DNA of 64,000 bases from Veronia pacifica (GCF_001707825.1 NZ_LYBM01000010.1:1-64000); one strand, 5' to 3'; positions 1-9,947 are shown, numbered from the stretch's first letter. Notes: a model not told the origin generated them from the letters alone. Program-made: numbers and translations.

Positions 1-156
1 TCAACCGTCGTTAACGACATTAACCGCAACATTGAAGATATTAATGAGACCACACTGCGCACCGCAGAAACTGCAGCACTGATGGCAGAATCCAGTCAGG
101 AGCTACACCACCTCTCAACCCATCTGGATAAGCTTGTCGGTCGCTTTAAACTCTAA
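1..156 (+). CDS. Methyl-accepting chemotaxis protein, C-terminal end (partial)
   Basis: The first 51 codons of the window are open and end at a TAA. The sequence is a polar, heptad-like helix with the pattern seen at the end of the cytoplasmic signalling domain of methyl-accepting chemotaxis receptors, including a closing segment ELHHLSTHLDKLVGRFKL. Such receptors relay ligand binding to CheA/CheW at the cell pole. The ligand domain lies outside the window, so specificity cannot be stated. A bidirectional terminator follows. Confidence 0.75.
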   Translation, partial: STVVNDINRNIEDINETTLRTAETAALMAESSQELHHLSTHLDKLVGRFKL

Positions 157-195
157 GTGATTATCTCGACGCGAGCGTAAAGCCAGCGACATCTG

Positions 196-221
196 AAAAC
201 CGCCTCAGGGCGGTTTTTTTA
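196..221. terminator. Bidirectional rho-independent terminator
   Basis: A GC-rich stem (ACCGCC-TCA-GGGCGGT) is flanked by A-rich sequence on one side and a T-run on the other. It sits between the end of the chemotaxis receptor (plus) and the end of the patatin gene (minus), so it can serve both. Confidence 0.85.
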
Positions 222-256
222 TGTGCTGATTGTGTAGTTATATATTGATACAGAGA

Positions 257-2587
257 CTAGAACTGAGTCCCTAAGCTTAGGTAAACAGCGTCATTGCCCT
301 CATCTGCCAGACCATAAGCAAGCAGCAACGGACCAAATAAAGTGTCGACACCAACAAATACACTGCCAGCATTAAAATAAGGTACATTTTTTAATGATAG
401 CTCTGGGTTATTCCAAATCGCCGCCCGTTCAATAGAGGCACCGACATAGACAGGCGTTTTAAATAAACCGAAGTCGTTGTCTTGCAAACGATAACGGTAG
501 ATAAGAGAGCCAAACATGCTGTTGTCTCCGGTCAAGCGACCTCTGGGCAAACCAGATAAGTTGAACAGACCACCCAATTTACGAGGTTCTATCACAAGGT
601 TTGTTTGTGCAAAACCACTTATTGAAGATGACTCAGAAACATCGAGAATATCTGAACTCCCCGAATAGCTGAGCCTACCGTAGACCGTATGCCTTCCAAG
701 GCTTCCCGCATGTAAAAGTTCAAGGTCAAGCTGCTTAGACTTAACAACCGTATTCCCCAAAATAGGCTCAGTAATAAAATCATCTGTCACCCAGCGGTGT
801 CTTGCCAGCAGGAAACTGCCTTCTGTTGGGAATACCCTGTTATCAAGCGTATCTATCGTGTAACTGATGTAAGGCTCACTGCGTACATAATTCTTGCTTT
901 CGATATTCAGTGCGATGGTTTCACCGACCAAACGCTGATAGCCAACACTTAACTGGCTCCAGAGCGTTGGCTGCCAACTAAATTCAAGCCCCACCTCCCA
1001 CTGATCGGTTCGCTCGACAACCGTGAGATCAGAAAAGGCCCCTTGAACATCAAGGCTGGGCTCGCCACCAAACGTGTAAAAATACCGATTTACCTGTTTT
1101 TTCGAATATTTACCCCAAACTAGAGAAAAATACTCTTGGGACGGTACCAGAGGGGCAAACAGCTCTACCCCTACCAATTTATTGTTGCCCATCTCAAGTT
1201 CTGTACTCAACTCAGCGCCATACTCACTCAAACCTGTATTGGTGATTCGCATACCAGTGGTATAAAAAGTTGTCGTATTAAAGTCGTCTTCAATAGAGAA
1301 ACGAAAATCAACGAAGTTTGGCCCCCAACTTCGCTCACGCACCTCTAAGTGCAATATGTTCTCGCCATCATCTTGATGCAAGTGATAGTCAATGGACTCG
1401 AACCGGTCTAATGCATTGAGGTTTTCGATCGCCTTTTCCAGTTCACGGGTGTCAATTTTCCCATGCGAAATATTCAGCCTTTCTTTGAGTACTTCATCAG
1501 AATAAGGCGACTGATTAGTAATGCCCACCCTGTCCACTTCGATCTGGTCGGCATAGACCAGCTGTTTTCGACGTTGTTGTTTGTTGTCGATATAGGTTTG
1601 ATATTCTGCAGACGACTTCATGAGAGAAGAAAGGCTGGCCTCTGATGAGAGAGTAATTTGATAGCCTTTTTTGAGTGCTTCCGGCATCCGACCAAATTCT
1701 GTCGTTTCCATATCACCCACATCCGGTCTCAACAGAATATCCTGTTGTGACATCTTGGCGATTTGATCTTTGGTGCTATTTTTTACCATGAAATTGATCA
1801 ACTGATTGCTGACCTGATAGAAACTCTTTAGCTTATCTTCCTTCGCATAATCCGTTCCAATATCCACGGCAATCACAATGTCTGCGCCCATCGCTTTCAA
1901 CACATCAACAGGCATATTATTCACAGGTCCCCCATCGACAAGAAGCTGTCCATTTAGCCTAACAGGGGGCAGAGCACCTGGAACGGACATACTGGCCAGC
2001 ATCGCTTCGCTTAGTATTCCACCATCGAGAATAACCGGCGTCAGGTTCTCGATATCTGTCGCGACTGCACGAAAGGGCAAGACTAATTCATCAAACGTTA
2101 AAAGCTCCGGTAACGACCCTGTCGATTCACGCAAAATGCGTTTCATATACTGGCCTTGAACGATACCTTGCGGCGTTTTTATTTCTAATCCCTCAAAGCC
2201 AATATTTGCTCTTATGTTATATCTATCGTCAGATGCCTTAGTATGAACACGGCGCTCCGCTCTGCCCTCCCTGTCCTGATAGCCTTTGCTCCATTCAATC
2301 GACTCAATAAGTACCTCAATATCATCCGCTGACATGCCAGATGCATACAGACCACCGACATAGGCTCCCATACTGGTTCCTGCTACGAAATCAATGGGGA
2401 TATGTAGTTCCTCCAACGCTTTCAGTACACCGACATGTGCCGCACCCTTTGCCCCGCCGCCACTGAGAGCAAGCCCAACTTTAGGGCGCGATGATTCATC
2501 AACATCTGACAAGGCGAAGTCTGAAAACAATACAAAGGGCAGCATGAGTGTGAAAATCATTACTCTGCTGAAAAAAACATATCCCAT
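257..2587 (-). CDS. Patatin-like phospholipase with C-terminal outer-membrane beta-barrel (PlpD-like, type Vd secretion)
   Basis: This 776-residue protein has a hydrophobic signal segment (residues about 8-27) followed by a patatin domain (about 36-230). The domain carries the glycine-rich oxyanion motif GGGAKG (43-48), the nucleophile motif GTSMG (Ser72) and the catalytic Asp218 in DGG. A POTRA-like linker (about 350-425) leads to a beta-barrel of the Omp85/FplA type that ends in Phe, the usual terminal residue of barrel proteins. The family secretes its own phospholipase A1/lysophospholipase domain (P. aeruginosa PlpD is the model). It stands alone between two terminators. Ser and Asp are both present, so it is probably active; substrate and surface exposure are inferred. 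Confidence 0.9.
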   Translation of the reverse strand: MGYVFFSRVMIFTLMLPFVLFSDFALSDVDESSRPKVGLALSGGGAKGAAHVGVLKALEELHIPIDFVAGTSMGAYVGGLYASGMSADDIEVLIESIEWSKGYQDREGRAERRVHTKASDDRYNIRANIGFEGLEIKTPQGIVQGQYMKRILRESTGSLPELLTFDELVLPFRAVATDIENLTPVILDGGILSEAMLASMSVPGALPPVRLNGQLLVDGGPVNNMPVDVLKAMGADIVIAVDIGTDYAKEDKLKSFYQVSNQLINFMVKNSTKDQIAKMSQQDILLRPDVGDMETTEFGRMPEALKKGYQITLSSEASLSSLMKSSAEYQTYIDNKQQRRKQLVYADQIEVDRVGITNQSPYSDEVLKERLNISHGKIDTRELEKAIENLNALDRFESIDYHLHQDDGENILHLEVRERSWGPNFVDFRFSIEDDFNTTTFYTTGMRITNTGLSEYGAELSTELEMGNNKLVGVELFAPLVPSQEYFSLVWGKYSKKQVNRYFYTFGGEPSLDVQGAFSDLTVVERTDQWEVGLEFSWQPTLWSQLSVGYQRLVGETIALNIESKNYVRSEPYISYTIDTLDNRVFPTEGSFLLARHRWVTDDFITEPILGNTVVKSKQLDLELLHAGSLGRHTVYGRLSYSGSSDILDVSESSSISGFAQTNLVIEPRKLGGLFNLSGLPRGRLTGDNSMFGSLIYRYRLQDNDFGLFKTPVYVGASIERAAIWNNPELSLKNVPYFNAGSVFVGVDTLFGPLLLAYGLADEGNDAVYLSLGTQF

Positions 2588-2751
2588 GAAAAGCGTACCT
2601 GCTTGGAATGAAGAAAGACGTTACTCCAGAAACTGCGGATAAAAACGTCGGCCGACGAAAAACTATAAAGCAAACATTGGCGTTCACGGTAACTTTTGAG
2701 GGCACTGCTCAATGATGAGAAAACAACGTCCAGAAAACCTACTAGCCATGC

Positions 2752-2782
2752 ATAAAAAAAGCGCCCCTAAGGACGCTTTTCT
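2752..2782 (-). terminator. Rho-independent terminator after lpd
   Basis: On the minus strand a stem AGCGTCC-TTA-GGGGCGCT is followed by a run of T, about 30 bases past the lpd stop codon. It ends the pdhR-aceE-aceF-lpd block. Confidence 0.8.
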
Positions 2783-2812
2783 ATTTATCTCGGAGAGATA
2801 GAGTGAGAAGAA

Positions 2813-4240
2813 TTACTTCTTCTTCACCGCTTTTTTGTTTGGCAGGTCAGTGATTGAACCTTCAAACACTTCAGCAGTCAGACCCACAGACTCGTGCAGA
2901 GTCGGGTGAGCGTGGATGGTCAGTGCGATGTCTTCTGCATCACAGCCCATCTCGATCGCCAGACCGATTTCACCCAGCAGTTCACCACCGTTGGTACCAA
3001 CAATAGCACCACCAAGTACGCGGTTGGTATCTTTGTCGAAGATCATCTTCGTCATACCGTCAGCACAGTCAGACGCGATAGCACGGCCAGATGCTGCCCA
3101 TGGGAATGTCGCTACTTCGTAGTTCAGACCTTCCGCTTTCGCTTCTTTCTCGGTCTTACCTACCCATGCAACCTCTGGCTCAGTGTAAGCAATAGAAGGA
3201 ATCACTTTCGGGTCGAAGTAATGTTTCTTACCAGAAATAACTTCTGCCGCTACGTGAGCTTCATGCACACCTTTGTGCGCCAGCATTGGCTGACCCACGA
3301 TATCACCCACAGCGTGGATGTGCGATACATTAGTACGCAGTTGCTTATCAACGTTAATGAAGCCACGCTCATCAACTTCGATACCCGCTTTTTCAGCGTC
3401 GATCAGTTTGCCGTTAGGAATACGACCGATAGAAACCAGAACAGCGTCGTAACGAACAGGCTCAGAAGGCGCTTTCTTACCTTCCATCGTGACGTAAATA
3501 CCGTCTTCTTTCGCTTCAACCTTGGTCACTTTCGTTTCCAGCATCAGGTTGAACTTCTTGCTGATACGCTTAGTGAAGACTTTAATGATGTCTTTGTCTG
3601 CCGCAGGAATAACCTGATCAAACATTTCAACAACATCAATATCAGAACCCAGTGCGTGGTATACGGTACCCATTTCCAGACCGATGATACCGCCGCCCAT
3701 AACCAGCAGTTTTTCTGGTACTTCTTTCAGCTCAAGCGCGTCAGTCGAATCCCAGATACGTGGATCTTCATGAGGGATAAACGGCAGCTCAAGAGGACGT
3801 GAACCCGCAGCAATGATAGCGTTGTCGAAGTTTACAGTCGTCTGGCCGTCTTCACCCTCTACCACGATGGTGTTAGGACCGGTGAATTTGCCGTAACCGT
3901 TAACGACGTTAACTTTACGCATTTTCGCCATACCGCCAAGACCGCCAGTCAGTTGGTTAACAACCTTCTCTTTCCATACGCGGATCTTGCTCAGATCAGT
4001 TTGTGGCTCACCAAACACGACACCGTGCTCAGCCATCGCTTTCGCTTCTTCGATAACTTTAGCAACGTGAAGCAAAGCTTTAGACGGGATACAACCCACG
4101 TTCAGACATACACCACCTAGCGTGCTGTATTTCTCGATAAGTACGGTTTCCAGACCTAGGTCGGCACAACGGAAAGCCGCTGAGTAACCAGCAGGACCCG
4201 AGCCCAGTACAACTACCTGGGTTTTGATTTCTTTACTCAT
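2813..4240 (-). CDS. lpdA: Dihydrolipoamide dehydrogenase (E3)
   Basis: A 475-residue flavoprotein that reoxidises dihydrolipoamide in the pyruvate and 2-oxoglutarate dehydrogenase complexes, passing electrons to NAD+. The N-terminal FAD fold has GSGPAG (13-18), and the redox-active disulfide is Cys45/Cys50 in GGVCLNVGC. A second nucleotide-binding motif GGGIIGLEMG marks the NAD domain, and the C-terminal HAHPTLHE segment carries the catalytic His. The start is well placed behind GAGG. It lies 240 bases after aceF, separated by a structured spacer, which would allow lpd its own promoter as in E. coli, where E3 serves several complexes. Confidence 0.98.
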   Translation of the reverse strand: MSKEIKTQVVVLGSGPAGYSAAFRCADLGLETVLIEKYSTLGGVCLNVGCIPSKALLHVAKVIEEAKAMAEHGVVFGEPQTDLSKIRVWKEKVVNQLTGGLGGMAKMRKVNVVNGYGKFTGPNTIVVEGEDGQTTVNFDNAIIAAGSRPLELPFIPHEDPRIWDSTDALELKEVPEKLLVMGGGIIGLEMGTVYHALGSDIDVVEMFDQVIPAADKDIIKVFTKRISKKFNLMLETKVTKVEAKEDGIYVTMEGKKAPSEPVRYDAVLVSIGRIPNGKLIDAEKAGIEVDERGFINVDKQLRTNVSHIHAVGDIVGQPMLAHKGVHEAHVAAEVISGKKHYFDPKVIPSIAYTEPEVAWVGKTEKEAKAEGLNYEVATFPWAASGRAIASDCADGMTKMIFDKDTNRVLGGAIVGTNGGELLGEIGLAIEMGCDAEDIALTIHAHPTLHESVGLTAEVFEGSITDLPNKKAVKKK

Positions 4241-4402
4241 TCTGACCTCATTGTAATCTTATGTCCCTAACAGGCTAATCACGGATATATGCTTATTGTT
4301 GCCGAGTGCCTTACGAGGGTTGTCCCAGTAGGGGCCGCTATTCTAGCGCTCAGCGGTCAACCAGCAAATGTAAATCCGGTTAGCCTGTGACCAATACATC
4401 AA

Positions 4403-4470
4403 TTCGCGCCAGTTAGACCTCAGGTCTTAGCATACCTGCAACGTTGTCGCAGGCTTGCCACTGGCGCGAA
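4403..4470. repeat. Branched inverted repeat in the aceF-lpd spacer
   Basis: Outer arms TTCGCGCCAGT (4403-4413) and ACTGGCGCGAA (4460-4470) are perfect 11-base complements. Inside are two further hairpins: AGACCT-C-AGGTCT (4415-4427) and CCTGC-N9-GCAGG (4435-4453). Together they can fold into a three-way junction in RNA or a cruciform in DNA. There is no T-run on the minus strand immediately after it, so it does not look like a simple terminator. It could be a processing or mRNA-stability element, or a REP-like sequence. Function unknown. Confidence 0.7.
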
Positions 4471-4482
4471 CGGGGTGGTGCG

Positions 4483-6396
4483 TTACAGTACCAGACGACG
4501 AATGTCAGACATTACGCCGTTCAGGTAAGTAATGAAGCGCGCACCCTCTGCACCGTCAATAACACGGTGGTCATAAGACAGAGACAGAGGCAGCATTAGG
4601 CGAGGTGCGAACTCTTTACCATTCCATACTGGTTTCATTTCAGACTTAGATACACCCAGGATACCTACTTCAGGAGCATTCACGATTGGAGTGAATGCAG
4701 TACCACCCAGGCCGCCAAGGCTTGAGATAGTGAAGCAGCCGCCTTGCATGTCAGAAGCAGTCAGCTTACCAGCACGGGCTTTCTTAGAAACTTCCATCAG
4801 CTCACGAGACAGCTCATGGATGCCTTTCTTGTTAACATCACGGAACACAGGCACAACCAGACCATTTGGTGTGTCTACGGCGATACCGATGTTAACGTAT
4901 TTCTTCAGGATCAGGCTCTCGCCGTCTTCTGACAGAGAAGAGTTGAATGAAGGGAAGGCTTCCAGTGCTTTCGCAGCTGCTTTCATGATGAACACCAATG
5001 GGGTGATCTTCATGCCAGTGTCTTTCTTCGCCTCAATCGCGTTCTGCTCTTTACGGAATGCTTCAACATCAGTGATGTCTGCATTATCCCACTGTGTAAC
5101 GTGCGGGATCATTACCCAGTTACGGTGCAGGTTAGCGCCAGAAATCTTCTTGATGCGAGACAGTGGTTTAACTTCAGTTTCGCCGAACTTGCTGAAGTCA
5201 ACTTTAGGCCATGGCAGAAGACCCAGTGCCGCGCCGTCACCTTTACCAGATGCTGCGCTTGCAGAGCCAGACTCCAGACGCTTAAGCGCATCTTTTACGA
5301 AGTTCTGAACGTCTTCTTTAACAACACGGCCTTTACGACCAGTACCCTTAACCTTGGACAGGTTAACGCCAAATTCACGAGCCAGACGACGAACAACAGG
5401 AGACGCATGCGCGTACTCGTTGTTTTCTTCAAATTCACCCGTTGCTGCTGGTGCAGACGCTGCTGGAGCCGCTGCTTTAGCTGGCGCAGCTGGAGCTGGA
5501 GCTGGAGCTGCTGCTGGCGCAGGCGCCGCTGCAGGTGCTGCACCTGCCACTTCGAATACCATGATCAGAGAGCCAGTCGATACTTTATCGCCCGCTGCTA
5601 CTTTGATTTCTTTCACAGTACCTGCGAATGGTGCTGGTACTTCCATTGAAGCCTTATCGCCTTCAACAGTGATCAGTGATTGTTCTTCTTCAACAGTATC
5701 GCCAACCGCTACCATGATCTCGGTAACTTCTACTTCGTCGCCACCGATATCAGGAACGTTAACTTCTTTTTCTGCAGAAGCTGCTGGTGCAGCCGCTGGA
5801 GCTGGAGCCGCAGCAGGAGCAGCTGCTGCAGGCGCTGCGCCAGAGCCAGCGACTTCAAAGACCATGATCAGAGAACCGGTAGACACTTTGTCACCCGCAT
5901 TCACTTTCAGCTCTTTCAGTACACCCGCGAATGGTGCAGGAACTTCCATTGAAGCCTTATCACCTTCAACAGTGATCAGTGATTGCTCTTCTTCGATGCT
6001 GTCACCGATAGCAACCATGATTTCGGTAACTTCAACTTCGTCATCACCGATGTCAGGTACGTGAACTTCTTTCAGCTCAGCAGCAGCGGCTGGTGCAGGC
6101 GCAGCTGCTGGCGCTTCAGCAACTGGTGCAGGTGCCGCTTCAGCAGCACCCGGTTCGCCGGCCGCATCAGCTTCAAAAATCATGATCAGAGAGCCAGTAG
6201 ACACTTTGTCGCCTTCCGCTACTTTGATCTCTTTAACAATACCTGCCTGTGATGCAGGTACTTCCATTGATGCTTTATCGCCTTCAACGTTGATCAGCGA
6301 CTGCTCTTCTTCAACTTTGTCACCAACGCTGACGAGGATCTCAGTAACTTCAACCTCATCTGCACCAATGTCAGGAACATTAATCTCAATTGCCAT
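4483..6396 (-). CDS. aceF: Pyruvate dehydrogenase dihydrolipoyllysine acetyltransferase (E2)
   Basis: This 637-residue E2 core protein transfers the acetyl group from lipoamide to CoA. It has three tandem lipoyl domains, with predicted lipoylated lysines K41, K147 and K248, each in an [10 protein letters not shown] context. Long Ala/Pro swinging-arm linkers separate them. Next come the E1/E3-binding domain (about 331-367) and the acetyltransferase domain with catalytic His610 and Asp614 in DHRVIDG. The three-lipoyl layout matches the E. coli enzyme. It starts 12 bases after the aceE stop behind AGAGG, so the two are co-transcribed. The second and third lipoyl repeats are very alike, so homologous recombination could change copy number. 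Confidence 0.98.
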   Translation of the reverse strand: MAIEINVPDIGADEVEVTEILVSVGDKVEEEQSLINVEGDKASMEVPASQAGIVKEIKVAEGDKVSTGSLIMIFEADAAGEPGAAEAAPAPVAEAPAAAPAPAAAAELKEVHVPDIGDDEVEVTEIMVAIGDSIEEEQSLITVEGDKASMEVPAPFAGVLKELKVNAGDKVSTGSLIMVFEVAGSGAAPAAAAPAAAPAPAAAPAASAEKEVNVPDIGGDEVEVTEIMVAVGDTVEEEQSLITVEGDKASMEVPAPFAGTVKEIKVAAGDKVSTGSLIMVFEVAGAAPAAAPAPAAAPAPAPAAPAKAAAPAASAPAATGEFEENNEYAHASPVVRRLAREFGVNLSKVKGTGRKGRVVKEDVQNFVKDALKRLESGSASAASGKGDGAALGLLPWPKVDFSKFGETEVKPLSRIKKISGANLHRNWVMIPHVTQWDNADITDVEAFRKEQNAIEAKKDTGMKITPLVFIMKAAAKALEAFPSFNSSLSEDGESLILKKYVNIGIAVDTPNGLVVPVFRDVNKKGIHELSRELMEVSKKARAGKLTASDMQGGCFTISSLGGLGGTAFTPIVNAPEVGILGVSKSEMKPVWNGKEFAPRLMLPLSLSYDHRVIDGAEGARFITYLNGVMSDIRRLVL

Positions 6397-6408
6397 TTTA
6401 TTTGCCTC

Positions 6409-9075
6409 TTACGCGTACAGTGGGTTCACTTTCTGAGTGTCGATATCGAATTTCTTGATGGCTTCAACCACCACAGATTTCTCGACGTCACCGCGTTTAG
6501 CCAGCTCAGTCAGCGCAGCAACAACAACGTAGCCAGCGTTAACTTCGAAATGACGACGCAGGTTCTCACGGCTGTCAGAACGACCGAAGCCATCAGTACC
6601 CAGCACACGGAAAGACTCAGCAGGAACAAACGCACGTACTTGCTCGGCGTAGTTCTTCATGTAGTCGGTAGCAACGATAGCAGGTTCAGTACCCATCACT
6701 TGCGAGATGTAAGGAACCTGTGCTTCGTCCATTGGGTTGAGCATGTTGTGGCGATCGCATGATTGACCGTCACGAGTCAGCTCGTTGAACGAGGTCACGC
6801 TGTATACATCAGATGCTACACCGTACTCTTCGCTCAGGATGGTCGCCGCTTTGCGAACTTCATTCAGGATAGTACCTGAACCCATCAGCTGAACTTTAGA
6901 CTTGTCGCCCGCTAGTGTTTCTAGCTTATAGATACCCTTACGGATGCCTTCTTCCGCACCTTCTGGCATAGCAGGTTGTGCGTAGTTTTCGTTCATCAGT
7001 GTCAGGTAGTAGAACACGTTCTCTTGCTCAGGACCGTACATGCGACGGATACCGTCTTGCATGATCACAGCAACTTCGTAAGCGAAAGTTGGGTCATAAG
7101 AGATACAGTTAGGAATGGTTCCCGCCTGAACGTGTGAATGACCGTCTTCGTGTTGCAGACCTTCACCGTTCAGAGTAGTACGACCAGCCGTTGCACCCAG
7201 CAGGAAGCCACGCGCCTGTTGGTCACCCGCCATCCACGCCATGTCGCCAACACGTTGGAAGCCAAACATAGAGTAGTAGATGTAGAACGGAATCATTGGC
7301 AAGTTGTTAGTGCTGTAAGACGTCGCAGCAGCAACCCATGAAGACATCGCACCCAGTTCGTTGATACCTTCTTGCAGAACCTGACCAGAGGTCGCTTCTT
7401 TATAGTAAGAAACAACACCACGGTCTTCTGGGGTGTAGTTCTGACCATGTGGGCAGTAGATACCGATTTGACGGAACAGACCTTCCATACCGAAGGTACG
7501 TGCTTCATCAGCAATAATTGGCACGATGTTCTTACCAACGCCTTTGTCTTTCAGCAGTACGTTCAGAGCACGAACAAATGCCATAGTGGTGGAGATATCA
7601 CGCTTCTGCTCTTCCAGCAGAGGCTTGAAGCTATCCAGCTCAGGCAGAGTCAGCTCATCAGTGAACTTAGGCAGACGCTGTGGCGTGTAACCGTGTAGCG
7701 CGTCACGACGGGCATGCAGGTACTTGTGCTCAGCTGAACCTTCTTCCAGTTTCAGGTATGGCAGGTTAACCATGTCTTCGTCAGAAACCAGATCTTGCAG
7801 GCCCAGACGGTCACGCAGATGCTGAACATGGCTCATGTCCATTTTCTTCACCTGGTGCGCAATGTTCTTACCTTCTGCCGCAGCACCCATGCCGTAACCT
7901 TTAACGGTTTTCGCCAGGATCACGGTTGGACGGTCAGAAGTTTCTTGTGCAGTTTTGAATGCAGCGTAAAGCTTCGACGGCTCGTGACCACCACGTTTCA
8001 GTGCCCAGATCTCGTCGTCAGTCATGTCTGCAACCAGAGCAGCCGTCTCAGGGTATTTACCGAAGAAGTGCTCACGTACGTACGCACCGTCTTTCGCTTT
8101 CAGCGTCTGGTAATCACCATCAACAGTTTCGTTCATCAGTTGCAGAAGTTTACCCGTGGTGTCTTTCGCCAGCAGTTTGTCCCAACCGCTACCCCAAACC
8201 ACTTTGATAACGTTCCAGCCAGCACCTTTGAACAGACCTTCCAGTTCTTGGATGATCTTGCCGTTACCCATTACAGGGCCGTCAAGACGCTGCAGGTTAC
8301 AGTTAACGAGGAAGCACAGGTTGTCCAGCTTCTCACGTGCTGCGAAAGAGATCGCGCCGCGTGATTCTGGCTCATCCATCTCACCGTCACCCAGGAAAGC
8401 GTAAACACGCTGGTTAGCAGTGTTTTTCAAACCACGACCGTCAAGGTACTTCAGGAAACGTGCCTGATAGATCGCAGAGATTGGACCCAGACCCATTGAA
8501 ACGGTAGGGAACTGCCAGAATTCAGGCATCAGTTTCGGGTGAGGGTAAGAAGGAAGACCTTTACCGTCTACTTCCTGACGGAAGTTGTCCAGTTGCTCTT
8601 CAGTCAGGCGGCCTTCAACGAAAGCACGCGAGTAGATACCCGGAGAAATATGGCCTTGATAGTAAACCAGATCACCGCCGTCCACCTCGTTCGGTGCGCG
8701 GAAGAAGTGGTTAAAGCAAGTCTCGTAGAAAGCAGCAGAGGACTGGAATGACGCCATGTGGCCACCCAGTTCCAGGTCTTTTTTCGAGGCGCGCAACACG
8801 ATCATGATCGCGTTCCAACGAATGATAGAGCGAATACGACGCTCCAGGTTTACATCACCTGGGTAAGCCGGTTCTTTATCAGCTGGGATGGTATTTACAT
8901 AGTTGGTGGTGATGCCTGTTGGCATATCAACACCTTCAAGGCGCGCCTGCTCCATAACTTGTTCTAGTAGGAACTGGGCACGTTCTACACCTTCTTCACG
9001 AACGACTGACTCAAGCGCTTCTAGCCACTCTTGGGTCTCAAGTGCGTCCACGTCATTTTTCATGACTTCAGACAT
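6409..9075 (-). CDS. aceE: Pyruvate dehydrogenase E1 component (homodimeric type)
   Basis: An 888-residue thiamine-diphosphate enzyme that decarboxylates pyruvate and acetylates the lipoyl arms of AceF. Full length for the homodimeric gammaproteobacterial E1 (E. coli 887). The ThDP-binding motif GDGEMDEPESRGA begins near residue 230, and the C-terminal transketolase-like region (DGFGRSDSRENLRRHFE) is intact. It begins behind AAAGGAT, about 55 bases downstream of a strong hairpin terminator that separates it from pdhR. Its transcription must therefore come from read-through or from a promoter in that short gap. Confidence 0.98.
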   Translation of the reverse strand: MSEVMKNDVDALETQEWLEALESVVREEGVERAQFLLEQVMEQARLEGVDMPTGITTNYVNTIPADKEPAYPGDVNLERRIRSIIRWNAIMIVLRASKKDLELGGHMASFQSSAAFYETCFNHFFRAPNEVDGGDLVYYQGHISPGIYSRAFVEGRLTEEQLDNFRQEVDGKGLPSYPHPKLMPEFWQFPTVSMGLGPISAIYQARFLKYLDGRGLKNTANQRVYAFLGDGEMDEPESRGAISFAAREKLDNLCFLVNCNLQRLDGPVMGNGKIIQELEGLFKGAGWNVIKVVWGSGWDKLLAKDTTGKLLQLMNETVDGDYQTLKAKDGAYVREHFFGKYPETAALVADMTDDEIWALKRGGHEPSKLYAAFKTAQETSDRPTVILAKTVKGYGMGAAAEGKNIAHQVKKMDMSHVQHLRDRLGLQDLVSDEDMVNLPYLKLEEGSAEHKYLHARRDALHGYTPQRLPKFTDELTLPELDSFKPLLEEQKRDISTTMAFVRALNVLLKDKGVGKNIVPIIADEARTFGMEGLFRQIGIYCPHGQNYTPEDRGVVSYYKEATSGQVLQEGINELGAMSSWVAAATSYSTNNLPMIPFYIYYSMFGFQRVGDMAWMAGDQQARGFLLGATAGRTTLNGEGLQHEDGHSHVQAGTIPNCISYDPTFAYEVAVIMQDGIRRMYGPEQENVFYYLTLMNENYAQPAMPEGAEEGIRKGIYKLETLAGDKSKVQLMGSGTILNEVRKAATILSEEYGVASDVYSVTSFNELTRDGQSCDRHNMLNPMDEAQVPYISQVMGTEPAIVATDYMKNYAEQVRAFVPAESFRVLGTDGFGRSDSRENLRRHFEVNAGYVVVAALTELAKRGDVEKSVVVEAIKKFDIDTQKVNPLYA

Positions 9076-9130
9076 GGCGATCTATCCTTTCGTTGATTGA
9101 CTCATACAAAACAAAAATTTTTTGCAGCTG

Positions 9131-9172
9131 AAAAAACGCATCCTGACAGCTTTCGTAAGCTGTCAGGACGCG
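9131..9172 (-). terminator. Strong hairpin between pdhR and aceE
   Basis: Minus-strand stem of about 16 pairs (arms CGCGTCCTGACAGCTT and AAGCTGTCAGGATGCG, one mismatch, loop ACGA) followed directly by six T. This is a textbook intrinsic terminator placed inside what is usually a pdhR-aceEF-lpd operon. Confidence 0.85.
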
Positions 9173-9182
9173 CTATTTACAA

Positions 9183-9947
9183 CTAGTCCTTGCGCTGCTG
9201 AATTCGGCGTAAGGAGCGCTCTCTTCTGCTCTCCTCCCTGCCAAGGTCCAACAGGGTTTCCTCGATAAAAGCCAGATGTGCATGTGATGCCTGCCGGGCT
9301 TGCTCTGGCTCGCCAGCAGTTATCGCCTCTACAATATCGGCCCTATGTTTACTTACCTTATCCACCACCTGTGGGCGGCGGTTAAGCAATTCAAAATTCT
9401 TAAGAATATTTTGCTCCAACAAGGGAGCCATGCTGCGAATAATATGCAGCAACACAACGTTGTGGGAGGCTTCAGTTACCGCAATCAGGTAATGCATGAC
9501 GGCTTCAGCTTCAGCTTTTAAATCGCCCACTTGTTGTGCTTCACGGATCTGATCGTGGAAGCGACAAATCCGAGTAAAATCTTCATCCGTGCCACGCAGG
9601 GCAGCAAAGTATGCCGATATCCCCTCTAATGCGTGCCGGGTTTCCAGCAAATCGAGCTGTGATTCAGGGTGCTCTGACAGCAATTCAAACAACGGGTCTG
9701 AAAAGCGTTGCCACAACTTATCGCTGACGAAGGTACCGCCTCCCTGTCGACGGTTCAGCAATTTCTTGGCTTCCAGTTTCTGAATAGCTTCTCGAACTGA
9801 AGGTCGGGAAACATCAAACTGTTTAGCCAGCTCTCGTTCAGGTGGCAATTTCTGCCCCGGTGACAAGCTACCTTCGAGAATCAGACTCTCCAGTTCCTTT
9901 TCAATCACCTCTGAAAGCTTGGGTTGACGAATCCGTTGATATGCCAT
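9183..9947 (-). CDS. pdhR: Pyruvate dehydrogenase complex repressor, GntR/FadR family
   Basis: A 254-residue regulator with an N-terminal winged helix-turn-helix (residues about 9-75, including [22 protein letters not shown]) and a C-terminal FCD-type effector domain. In E. coli PdhR senses pyruvate and represses pdhR-aceEF-lpd and respiratory genes. Length and sequence agree with that orthologue. A perfect ATTGGT-N3-ACCAAT operator lies 53 bases before its start, which supports autorepression. Its transcript appears to be terminated before aceE. Confidence 0.95.
   Translation of the reverse strand: MAYQRIRQPKLSEVIEKELESLILEGSLSPGQKLPPERELAKQFDVSRPSVREAIQKLEAKKLLNRRQGGGTFVSDKLWQRFSDPLFELLSEHPESQLDLLETRHALEGISAYFAALRGTDEDFTRICRFHDQIREAQQVGDLKAEAEAVMHYLIAVTEASHNVVLLHIIRSMAPLLEQNILKNFELLNRRPQVVDKVSKHRADIVEAITAGEPEQARQASHAHLAFIEETLLDLGREESRRERSLRRIQQRKD

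Noticed and set aside
2894-3802. Open frame of 302 codons on the plus strand opposite lpd
   Set aside because: It lies wholly antisense to an intact, highly conserved lpd, has low-complexity composition and no recognisable domain. It is a codon-bias shadow.
5354-6064. Plus-strand open frame of 236 codons with Ala/Gly-rich repeats
   Set aside because: It is the antisense of the repetitive lipoyl domains and Ala/Pro linkers of aceF; the repeat structure comes from aceF.
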